From: a bacterium | GTDB taxonomy: Bacteria > Eremiobacterota > Eremiobacteria > Baltobacterales > Baltobacteraceae | NCBI GenBank assembly: GCA_021784715.1 | Contig: JAJYHP010000072.1 | Coordinates: 1-5,161, forward strand | Length of the DNA: 5,161 nt | Direction: 5' to 3' | Shown: one piece after another, positions 1 to 5,161 of the stretch | How the letters are laid out: each line of letters starts with the position of its first letter | How positions within the stretch are numbered: the first letter of the stretch is position 1 | Program-made: the position numbers and the translations under genes | Notes under the pieces: generated by a model | Told to the model about the DNA's origin: nothing | Databases searched by the model: none | The model's input: the letters and a program-made list of their open reading frames with translations, nothing else

Positions 1-48
1 CGCGGCGATCGTGAGGGCGGCGACCGCGGTGAGAATCCGTCGTTTCAT
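1..48 (-). CDS. Start of a downstream gene, probably exported protein (3'-partial)
   Basis: An ATG at 48-46 overlaps the S41 protease stop in an ATGA arrangement, and the frame stays open to the window edge, giving MKRRILTAVAALTIAA. A short basic head followed by an Ala/Leu/Ile/Val-rich run is how a Sec signal peptide or an N-terminal membrane anchor begins. The start is supported mainly by the 4-nt overlap, which is also the junction style at 3620 and 2667; no clear Shine-Dalgarno precedes it. Only 16 codons are visible, so no family can be named. Its position suggests it is the sixth gene of the same transcription unit and works in the envelope. Confidence 0.6.
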   Translation of the reverse strand, partial: MKRRILTAVAALTIAA

Positions 49-1433
49 CGCTTGTTAGAACGCGTCAGCGCCTTCAAACGTGCCAGGGCCGCCTGCAATT
101 GCTTGTCTTGCGGGCTGCCGAAGGGTATATCGACCGGCTGATCGACCACGATATCGGGCTGGAGCCCCTTGTGGTTGATATCCCGATTCAGGGGGGTAAC
201 GTAGCGGGCCACGGTGATTTTTAAGGCTCCTCCCTGCGGAAGTAGGTAGAGTTGCTGGACGACGCCCTTGCCGTAGGTGCGCGTTCCGATCGCGGTTGCG
301 AGGTGGTAATCCTGGAGGGCGCCGGTAGTGATCTCGGCGGCGCTCGCGGTGAATTTGTTCACGAGGATGACGAGCGGGGTGAGGCCGGCGATCGCATCGC
401 CGGTCGCTTCGCTCTCCACCTTGGTGCCGTTCCGATCGATCGTAAAGACGATGGGGCCGCTAGGAACGAAGTTGCTGACGATTTTCACCGCCTGCTCGAC
501 GAGTCCGCCGCCGTTATCGCGCAGATCGAGAATATAGCCCTTCACGTGCTTGGCCTTGAGGGCGAGCAACGCTTTGCGCATTTCGTGCGCCGAATTAGCA
601 CCGAATTCGCTGAGATGGATATAGCCGAACCCGTCGATCGTCTGCGAATAGACGGTCGGAACGATGACGATATTGCGAACGATCGAGAGTTCGCGCTTTT
701 GCGTCGGCTTGTTGAACGGCGCGATTTGCAGGCGCACCGTGCTGCCTTTCGGGCCGCGAATCCAGCGCTGCACGATATCGGTGGCGACGTGTGCGACCGA
801 TTTTCCATCGACCGAGGAAAGAATCGCAGGATAGGTGAGCCCCGCCTTCGATGCGGCGAGCCCGGGAAGCGGCTGCAACAAAATGCGCCCGTCGCGGAGC
901 TGGAATATATAGACGCCGATACCGCCGAAATCGCCGCCGGAGAGGCTCTCGTCGAGTTGCTTCCACTGTCGCGGCGGGAGATAGACAGTGTACGGATCGT
1001 GCGGAGCGGCGAGAATGCCGCCCAACGCCGCATCGACCAATTCTCGTTGCGTCGCTTTCTTCAGATGCGTTGCGTCGAAACGGAACGCCGTATCGAGCGC
1101 GTCGGCGAGATGCTCGCCGTCGAGCACCGGGTTGCCGGTCGGCGCGATCGCGATCGGCGCGGGCTTGGCGATCCCGTGCGCGTGCAGGTAAGCGGCTGCC
1201 CCCTTCTCTCCGCCGAGTAAGAGCGTCGCGGCCGATATCGGCTCGTAATAATTTCTCTCGACATCGCCGAAGCCGGTCGCGAGCGTTTGTGCCCCAGGAA
1301 GTGCGGCGAGCCGCGCCGCTTCGCGAGCGGAGCGGAGGCGTGCGAGGCCGACCCACGCCACCGCAACGATGGCGACGACGGCGATGATTGCGATCAGCAG
1401 GCGGTGGGAGCGAGGGGTTGGCGCGTCGTTCAA
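45..1433 (-). CDS. S41 family C-terminal processing protease (CtpA/Prc-like) with PDZ domain
   Basis: A membrane-anchored serine protease of 462 residues that recognises and cleaves the C-termini of envelope proteins. One hydrophobic helix (about 11-31), with a short cytoplasmic head, places the rest outside. A region ending in HDPYTVYL (145-152) and GGDFGGIGV (166-174) precedes the PDZ domain (about 170-240, including LQPLPGLAASKAGL and VDGKSV). The protease core carries GYILDLRDNGGG (299-310) and the catalytic triad Ser364 (FTASAAE), Lys389 (YGKG) and Gln393, with the 25-residue Ser-to-Lys spacing known for CtpA/CtpB. It ends with HKGLQPDIVVD. The site is therefore complete. Residues about 67-127 form a segment not seen in a minimal CtpA, between YYEPIS and the conserved ELVDAALGGIL helix. 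The start is taken as TTG at 1433, because a TAG lies in frame at 1451-1449 and the TTG gives a sensible anchor; no good Shine-Dalgarno is visible. ctpA/ctpB/prc are possible names. Confidence 0.93.
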   Translation of the reverse strand: MNDAPTPRSHRLLIAIIAVVAIVAVAWVGLARLRSAREAARLAALPGAQTLATGFGDVERNYYEPISAATLLLGGEKGAAAYLHAHGIAKPAPIAIAPTGNPVLDGEHLADALDTAFRFDATHLKKATQRELVDAALGGILAAPHDPYTVYLPPRQWKQLDESLSGGDFGGIGVYIFQLRDGRILLQPLPGLAASKAGLTYPAILSSVDGKSVAHVATDIVQRWIRGPKGSTVRLQIAPFNKPTQKRELSIVRNIVIVPTVYSQTIDGFGYIHLSEFGANSAHEMRKALLALKAKHVKGYILDLRDNGGGLVEQAVKIVSNFVPSGPIVFTIDRNGTKVESEATGDAIAGLTPLVILVNKFTASAAEITTGALQDYHLATAIGTRTYGKGVVQQLYLLPQGGALKITVARYVTPLNRDINHKGLQPDIVVDQPVDIPFGSPQDKQLQAALARLKALTRSNKR

Positions 1434-1473
1434 GCGGAGACTCGGTTTCTACAGGCGAGAGGTAAGAAATGCC
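1434..1473. other. 40-nt spacer between the M23 and S41 genes
   Basis: This is the only gap in the cluster. It contains no recognisable promoter, no run of T following a stem, and no strong Shine-Dalgarno before the TTG at 1433. Read-through from the upstream genes is the simplest explanation for expression of the S41 gene. Confidence 0.6.
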
Positions 1474-2667
1474 TTACGGAAGGCGCGGGGCGGGATCGAC
1501 GGGCTTCCCGTTGATCCGGATCTCGAAGTGAAGGTGCGGACCGGTCGAATATCCGGTCGTCCCGACCGCACCGATTGCTTGCCCCTGCTTCACATGCTGC
1601 CCCGCCGTCACGTAAAACGCCGAGAGGTGGCCGTAGGCAGTGGAGTAGCCGTCACCATTGTCGATGAGAATAAATTTACCATATCCGCCGTACCATTGCG
1701 CCATCATCACCGTCCCCGAGGCGGCGGCGGTGATCGTCGTGCCCATCGGCGCGGCGATATCGAGCCCGGTATGGAACTCCGGCGCGCTTCCGAATGGATT
1801 TTTGCGCCATCCGAACGGCGAGGTGATGATGCCGGTCACCGGCCAGGTAAAGTGGATCGGTCCGTGCGGTGCCACGGCGTTCCCGGCGATGCCCGCAGCG
1901 CGGCGCCGCGCCGCCTCTTCGGCGGCAATCTCGGCCTGCCGACGGCGAATGAGCGATTCGAGGCGCGCCTCTTCCGCCGCGGTCAGCTCTTCGTAGGTCG
2001 CTACTTGAACCGCCGCGCTACGGCGTTGCTGGTCGGCGACGGCGACGAGGTTGCTGCGTTCGGCGGCTAGGGCGGCGAGCCGATTCTGCGCGCGCTGTTG
2101 CGCTTGCTGCTGCTCTTGCAGGGCGACCTGCATGCGCTGGAGATCGCGTTGCACCGTGGCGACTTTGCGTTCGGCGTTGCGCCGAGCGATGACGGCCTTT
2201 TCGTTCGCTTTGATGAGCAACTGTAAGTCTTGCCAGCGTTCGACGAAATCGCTAAACGAACTCGCCGAAAGCAGCACGCTTAAATAATCGGGCTCGCCGT
2301 ATTCGTAGATGCCGACCAAGCGCTTGCGCAGGAGCCCGTCTTGAAAAGCGAGCGATTTTTGCGCCGCCGCGAGCTGGATGGAGTTCCAAGAAATACGCGC
2401 TTGCAGAGAGCGCGCCTGCGCCGAAAGCGTGCCGAGTTGCGACCGCACGGTCGACATTTCGGCGTTGGTTTGCGCGAGCTGCGATTTCAGGCTCTGCACG
2501 CGCGCCGCGACCGCGTTGAGGTGCGCGCGTTTCGCCTGGAGCTTCTTGGCGAGCCCGCCGGCTTTCATTCGTTCTTGCTGAATGCGCGTTTGAATCTGCG
2601 AGTGCCCCGCTCCGAGGAAGGAGAGCAGCATCGCTGCGGCAAGCGCGCACGAGGGGAGGCGCTTCAC
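1474..2667 (-). CDS. Exported coiled-coil M23 (LytM) peptidase, EnvC/PcsB-like FtsEX partner
   Basis: A 397-residue exported cell-wall hydrolase, or hydrolase activator, expected to act on peptidoglycan cross-links outside the cytoplasmic membrane. Residues 1-23 form a Sec signal peptide (MKRLPSCALAAAMLLSFLGA core); the Cys at 7 is not in a lipobox. Two long Gln/Ala/Arg-rich coiled-coil stretches (about 25-117 and 148-258) flank a segment typical of EnvC/PcsB/CwlO-type proteins: YEYGEPDYLSVLLSASSFSD (121-140), then FVERW. The C-terminal M23 domain (about 270-395) has His299-x3-Asp303 (FHTGLD), His347 (YGHLS) and His378-x-His380 (GPHLHFEI), the full LytM zinc and catalytic set. E. coli EnvC lacks a functional site, so this protein is more likely an active endopeptidase. 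The start is GTG at 2667: an in-frame TAA at 2679-2677 rules out anything further upstream. It directly follows ftsEX and the regulator, fitting a FtsX-controlled hydrolase. The envC name is often used for such genes, but activity probably differs. Confidence 0.9.
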   Translation of the reverse strand: MKRLPSCALAAAMLLSFLGAGHSQIQTRIQQERMKAGGLAKKLQAKRAHLNAVAARVQSLKSQLAQTNAEMSTVRSQLGTLSAQARSLQARISWNSIQLAAAQKSLAFQDGLLRKRLVGIYEYGEPDYLSVLLSASSFSDFVERWQDLQLLIKANEKAVIARRNAERKVATVQRDLQRMQVALQEQQQAQQRAQNRLAALAAERSNLVAVADQQRRSAAVQVATYEELTAAEEARLESLIRRRQAEIAAEEAARRRAAGIAGNAVAPHGPIHFTWPVTGIITSPFGWRKNPFGSAPEFHTGLDIAAPMGTTITAAASGTVMMAQWYGGYGKFILIDNGDGYSTAYGHLSAFYVTAGQHVKQGQAIGAVGTTGYSTGPHLHFEIRINGKPVDPAPRLP

Positions 2668-3620
2668 GTACGTCGTTTATCCTTCACGTAGGCCGAGCCT
2701 TCGATCGATTTCGCATAGGATTTCAATTCGGCGGCGATGAGGCCGATCTGGCCGTAATCGGTGAGTTTGCGGCGCTCGTTGGAAAGCGCGGCGATGGAGA
2801 CCGACATTAGCGGAACGCGCACCGGCGACCCGCGCCGGTCGTGCGTCTCGACGAAACCGGAACGCCGATCTTTTTCGGAGTAGAGCGAGCCGACGCGCTC
2901 GTCGAACTCCTCGAGAATGACTTCCGCGATTTCGTCACAGCGCTCCGCGGTGGTGAGAATGACGAAGTCGTCGCCGCCGATATGTCCGAGGAGGTCGCCG
3001 GGGCTCCCGCGTCGCCGCACGGCGTCGAGCGAGATGGAGGCGAGCATCACGATCGCGTCGTCGCCGCGGCCGAAGCCGTAGGCGTCGTTAAAGGCTTTGA
3101 AATTATCGAGGTCGAGATAGAGCACGGCGAACGGCCGCTCGGCGGCGATGCGGCGCCGCAGCTCCGCCTCGATGGAGATGTTTCCGGGCAATCGGGTGAG
3201 CGGCGAGAGCGAGGAATCGGCTTCGTGGCGCACGATGCGCGCGCGAACGCGCGCGAGCAATTCTGCCGGGCCGAAGGGCTTGGTGATGTAATCGTCGGCG
3301 CCCGCTTCGAAGCCGAGAATTTTGTCCTCGGGTTCTCCCCGCGCGGTAAGCATGACGATCGGCACCGAAGCGACCGTCGGGTTGGGATGGGCGCGCAGGC
3401 GGCGAGCGGTGGCGAAACCGTCGAGCACCGGCATGCGCACGTCGAGCAAGATGAGGTCGGGCAACGCATCTTCGACGCGTGAAAGAGCATCTTCACCGTC
3501 GGTGGAGATTTCGACGTTGTAGCCGGCGAGTTCGAGATTGGTCGAGATCACGCGACGGAGTTGCTCGTCGTCGTCAACGACCAGAATCGTGTGTCCGGGT
3601 GCTCCCGCCGTACGACTCAT
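2664..3620 (-). CDS. Response regulator with receiver (REC) and GGDEF-type output domain
   Basis: A 318-residue cytoplasmic two-domain regulator with no signal peptide or membrane segment. The REC domain (about 10-130) has an acidic pocket in LVVDDDEQ (Asp16/Asp17), phospho-acceptor Asp60 in LLDVRMP, Thr92 in MLTARG and Lys114 in TKPFG, so it should accept phosphate from a histidine kinase; none is encoded here. The GGDEF-type domain (about 137-312) starts at SPLTRLPGN and contains LDLDNFKAFNDAYGFGRGD (169-187), matching the metal- and nucleotide-binding segment of diguanylate cyclases. Its signature, however, is GGDDF (215-219), with Asp where Glu is usual. The usual RxxD inhibitory site is not kept: the aligned residues are S206-P-G-D209. 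It could be a low-activity or atypical cyclase, or a nucleotide-binding effector without cyclase activity; the sequence cannot decide. ATG at 3620 overlaps the ftsX stop (ATGA), and its stop overlaps the next gene's GTG, so translation is probably coupled on both sides. Confidence 0.9.
   Translation of the reverse strand: MSRTAGAPGHTILVVDDDEQLRRVISTNLELAGYNVEISTDGEDALSRVEDALPDLILLDVRMPVLDGFATARRLRAHPNPTVASVPIVMLTARGEPEDKILGFEAGADDYITKPFGPAELLARVRARIVRHEADSSLSPLTRLPGNISIEAELRRRIAAERPFAVLYLDLDNFKAFNDAYGFGRGDDAIVMLASISLDAVRRRGSPGDLLGHIGGDDFVILTTAERCDEIAEVILEEFDERVGSLYSEKDRRSGFVETHDRRGSPVRVPLMSVSIAALSNERRKLTDYGQIGLIAAELKSYAKSIEGSAYVKDKRRT
2680..2685 (-). promoter_or_regulatory. Shine-Dalgarno-like site for the M23 peptidase gene
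   Basis: On the minus strand the sequence GAAGGA lies 12 nt before the GTG start at 2667, inside the last codons of the response regulator. The spacing is longer than the optimum of about 5-9 nt, so it may be weak or act together with re-initiation at the GTGA overlap. It supports the GTG start. Confidence 0.45.
3238..3255. repeat. Perfect GC inverted repeat inside the receiver domain
   Basis: CGCGCGCG, then AA, then CGCGCGCG: two 8-base arms with a 2-base centre, all alternating purine-pyrimidine in the arms. It lies in codons for the ARVRAR stretch near the end of the receiver domain (about residues 122-128). An Ala/Arg helix written in GC-rich codons easily makes such a run, so it is most likely a by-product of codon use. 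Confidence 0.5.
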
Positions 3621-4498
3621 GTGCGTAGGTAACGGCCGATGGAAAACCAGGAAGAGAGTGCGCCGATCGCAATACCGACGGCGAGTAATTGGAGCGCGAT
3701 CGGTGCCAAAGCCACGTGCGCGCTATTGAGTTCGAGCCAAGGCAACGCGAGCGCCAGCTTCGACCACAGCGCGGCCTTGCCGATGCCGAGAATCGCCAGA
3801 GCGACGAGCGAGCCTATCAACCCGTGCAACACGCCTTCGCAGACGAACGGCATGCGCACGTAGGTGGCGGTCGCCCCGACGAGTTGCATGATGGCGATTT
3901 CGCGGCGGCGCGCGAAGACCGTCAAGCGAATCGTATTCGAAATGATGATCGAAGCGACGAAGAGGAGCGCGACGATGAGCACGATGCTGATCCGGCGCAG
4001 CACGACACCGAGTTGCAACAATCTCCCGACGATCGTTTTACCGTAGACGACGTTCGCGACGCCGGGCTGCCCGCGCAGCGAATCGGCGACCGCAGCGACC
4101 TCCGATGGGTCGGTGACGCGAACGCGAAACTTATCGGGGAGTGGATTCTGCGTGAGAATCGAGACGTCGATAGAGCCTTGGGTCTGGCGGCGCAACTCCT
4201 TGAGCCCCTCCGCCTTCGGAACGAAGGTGAACGACGCAACGCGACGGTCGGCGCGGAGCGCGTCGCGTAAATGATTTTCTTGAGCGGTCGTCGCGGAGGT
4301 ATGAAAATAGACCGAGATTTCGATCTGTTTGAGCAGGCGATCGCCTACCCCGGCGAGCGTGAGACGCACGAAGAGGAAGAGACCTAATAAAACGACGGTC
4401 ACCGCGACGGTGCCGATCGCGGTGGCTTGCATGCCGGCGTTGCGCGTGAAGTTGCGCCCCACCTCACCCAGAAAGAACTTGACCTTGCCCCAGTCCAA
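3617..4498 (-). CDS. ftsX: Cell division protein FtsX
   Basis: FtsX is the integral-membrane partner of FtsE. Its extracytoplasmic domain binds and activates coiled-coil hydrolases or activators (known for EnvC, PcsB and RipC systems). The 293-residue product has the standard topology: a short cytoplasmic N-terminus, a first membrane helix at about 23-45, a large external domain at about 48-160, and three more helices at about 170-190, 217-243 and 265-286. Family hallmarks are NPLPDKFRV (118-126) in the external domain, and FARRREIAIMQLVGAT (195-210) followed by VRMPF and EG before the third helix. Length is normal for the family. The start chosen is TTG at 4498, which overlaps ftsE by 35 nt. 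No ATG or GTG gives a better N-terminus, and a weak purine-rich stretch (GGGGA) lies 9 nt upstream. The stop is TGA within ATGA, shared with the next gene's ATG. Start position is moderately certain; identity is very certain. Confidence 0.94.
   Translation of the reverse strand: MDWGKVKFFLGEVGRNFTRNAGMQATAIGTVAVTVVLLGLFLFVRLTLAGVGDRLLKQIEISVYFHTSATTAQENHLRDALRADRRVASFTFVPKAEGLKELRRQTQGSIDVSILTQNPLPDKFRVRVTDPSEVAAVADSLRGQPGVANVVYGKTIVGRLLQLGVVLRRISIVLIVALLFVASIIISNTIRLTVFARRREIAIMQLVGATATYVRMPFVCEGVLHGLIGSLVALAILGIGKAALWSKLALALPWLELNSAHVALAPIALQLLAVGIAIGALSSWFSIGRYLRT
4464..4498 (-). other. 35-nt ftsE/ftsX coding overlap
   Basis: The last codons of ftsE (YYLGLGQGQVLSG, then TGA) are read in a second frame as the first codons of ftsX (TTG, then DWGKVKFFLGE). 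Both readings match their families at the protein level, so the overlap is probably real unless ftsX starts later. It implies coupled translation of the two complex subunits. Confidence 0.65.
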
Positions 4499-5161
4499 GA
4501 TAATAAAATCCCCGCTCTTCGTCGGTAAAAATGCGTCCGTCTTCGAGGCGGACGACGCGTTTGCGCATCCGGTCGACGACGGATTGGTTGTGCGTCGCTA
4601 CCACGACCGTGGTGCCTTTGGTGTTGATGCGCAACAACAGATCCATAATTTCGGCCGTATTCTCAGGATCGAGGTTGCCGGTCGGTTCGTCGCAGAGTAG
4701 GAGTTTTGGATTGTTGACGATCGCGCGAGCGATGGCGGTGCGTTGTTGCTCGCCGCCGGAGAGTTCGCTTGGAAACATGCGACTTTTGTGCGCGAGGCCG
4801 ACCAAATCCAACGTGCGCGGAACCTGTCGCTCGATCTCGCGCGTGTGCGCTCCCGTGACGTGCATCGCAAAAGCAACGTTTTCCCAGACCGTTTTGTCGT
4901 TGAGGAGCTTGAAATCTTGAAAGATGACGCCGAGGTGCCGCCGTAGCGAGGCGACGCGCGCGCCGCGGAGTTTATCGACGCGGATGCCGTCGACGACGAT
5001 TTCGCCGTGGGTCGGGATCGCATCGTGATAGAGCAGCTTCAAGAGACTCGATTTGCCGGTTCCCGAACTCCCGACCAAAAAGAGGAAGTCCCCCTTCGCG
5101 ATTTCGAGCGTGACGTTGTCGAGTGCGCGTACCCCGTTGGGATAGGTTAGGGAGACGTTGC
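4464..5161 (-). CDS. ftsE: Cell division ATP-binding protein FtsE (5'-partial)
   Basis: FtsE is the cytoplasmic ABC-type ATPase that pairs with FtsX. ATP hydrolysis by the FtsEX complex is transmitted across the membrane to control peptidoglycan hydrolases. The gene runs off the right edge. The 231 visible residues start at NVSLTYPNGV, close to the usual FtsE N-terminus, so probably fewer than ten residues are missing. In visible-residue numbering the motifs are: Walker A GSSGTGKSS (30-38), Q-loop VIFQDF (Gln 81), signature LSGGEQQ (133-139), Walker B LLLCDE (Asp157, Glu158), D-loop GNLD (161-164) and H-loop His190. The YPNG..AL start and the acidic C-terminal tail (DGRIFTDEERGFYY) are typical of FtsE rather than of LolD or other exporter ATPases. 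All catalytic elements are intact. The stop (TGA, 4466-4464) lies inside ftsX. A TTG at 5078 lies just before Walker A and is an internal Leu codon, not the start. Confidence 0.96.
   Translation of the reverse strand, partial: NVSLTYPNGVRALDNVTLEIAKGDFLFLVGSSGTGKSSLLKLLYHDAIPTHGEIVVDGIRVDKLRGARVASLRRHLGVIFQDFKLLNDKTVWENVAFAMHVTGAHTREIERQVPRTLDLVGLAHKSRMFPSELSGGEQQRTAIARAIVNNPKLLLCDEPTGNLDPENTAEIMDLLLRINTKGTTVVVATHNQSVVDRMRKRVVRLEDGRIFTDEERGFYYLGLGQGQVLSG

Noticed and set aside
252..1220. A 322-codon open frame on the + strand opposite the S41 protease gene
   Set aside because: Its translation is Arg/Glu/Asp-rich, has no recognisable motif, and lies wholly antisense to a gene with a complete catalytic site. 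Long antisense frames are expected in GC-rich coding DNA.
1462..1477. Small inverted repeat GTAAG / CTTAC around the stop of the M23 gene, considered as a terminator
   Set aside because: Only a 5-bp stem with a 6-nt loop, AT-containing, and no following T run; it is too weak to call an intrinsic terminator.
1369..2070. A 233-codon + strand frame opposite the M23 gene
   Set aside because: No family resemblance and low-complexity Arg/Gly composition; it spans the end of one real gene, the spacer and part of another on the opposite strand.
3238..3255. GC palindrome considered as a regulatory hairpin or Z-DNA site
   Set aside because: It lies inside conserved receiver-domain codons and is explained by Ala/Arg codon use; kept only as a repeat.
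3689..4270. A 193-codon + strand frame opposite ftsX
   Set aside because: Composition is extremely Arg/Asp/Glu-rich, as produced by reading hydrophobic membrane codons in antisense; ftsX is well supported in the same place.
4464..5078. TTG at 5078 considered as the ftsE start
   Set aside because: It falls one residue before VGSSGTGKSS, and the frame continues upstream with clear FtsE sequence (YPNG, AL, then KGDF), so the gene begins beyond the window.

Overview
The window is a single, tightly packed bacterial gene cluster, read entirely on the minus strand (right to left in the given coordinates). By eye the DNA is GC-rich, roughly 60% (not computed), with GC-rich third codon positions and frequent TTG/GTG starts. 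All the recognisable proteins are bacterial cell-envelope proteins. The order ftsE-ftsX-(coiled-coil M23 peptidase)-(S41 C-terminal processing protease) is an arrangement I know from several bacterial phyla, Firmicutes among them. The phylum cannot be fixed from this window. A less-studied, GC-rich, environmental lineage such as Eremiobacterota (WPS-2) is only a weak guess.

Layout in order of transcription: (1) 5161-4464, FtsE ATPase, missing only its first few residues at the window edge; (2) 4498-3617, FtsX permease-like subunit, overlapping ftsE by 35 nt; (3) 3620-2664, a response regulator with a receiver domain and a GGDEF-type output domain whose signature reads GGDDF; (4) 2667-1474, an exported coiled-coil protein with a LytM/M23 peptidase domain (EnvC/PcsB-like architecture) that keeps its zinc-binding residues; (5) 1433-45, a membrane-anchored S41/CtpA-type protease with a PDZ domain and an intact Ser-Lys-Gln active site; (6) 48-1, the first 16 codons of another gene, which begins like a signal peptide. 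Three of the five junctions are 4-nt ATGA/GTGA overlaps. Only one junction has a gap, of 40 nt. No promoter, terminator, RNA gene, mobile element or CRISPR array is visible, and no stretch over 300 nt lacks a gene.

Working model (inference): FtsEX spans the cytoplasmic membrane and uses ATP hydrolysis to control the exported coiled-coil M23 enzyme, which cuts peptidoglycan during division or elongation. The S41 protease acts on the same side of the membrane and may process or degrade envelope proteins, perhaps including the hydrolase. The distinctive element is the receiver-GGDEF regulator inserted between ftsX and the hydrolase gene and joined to both by 4-nt overlaps. It suggests that phospho-relay or cyclic-di-GMP-type signalling is tied to the FtsEX-hydrolase module. 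Most of the window is otherwise ordinary housekeeping envelope biology.
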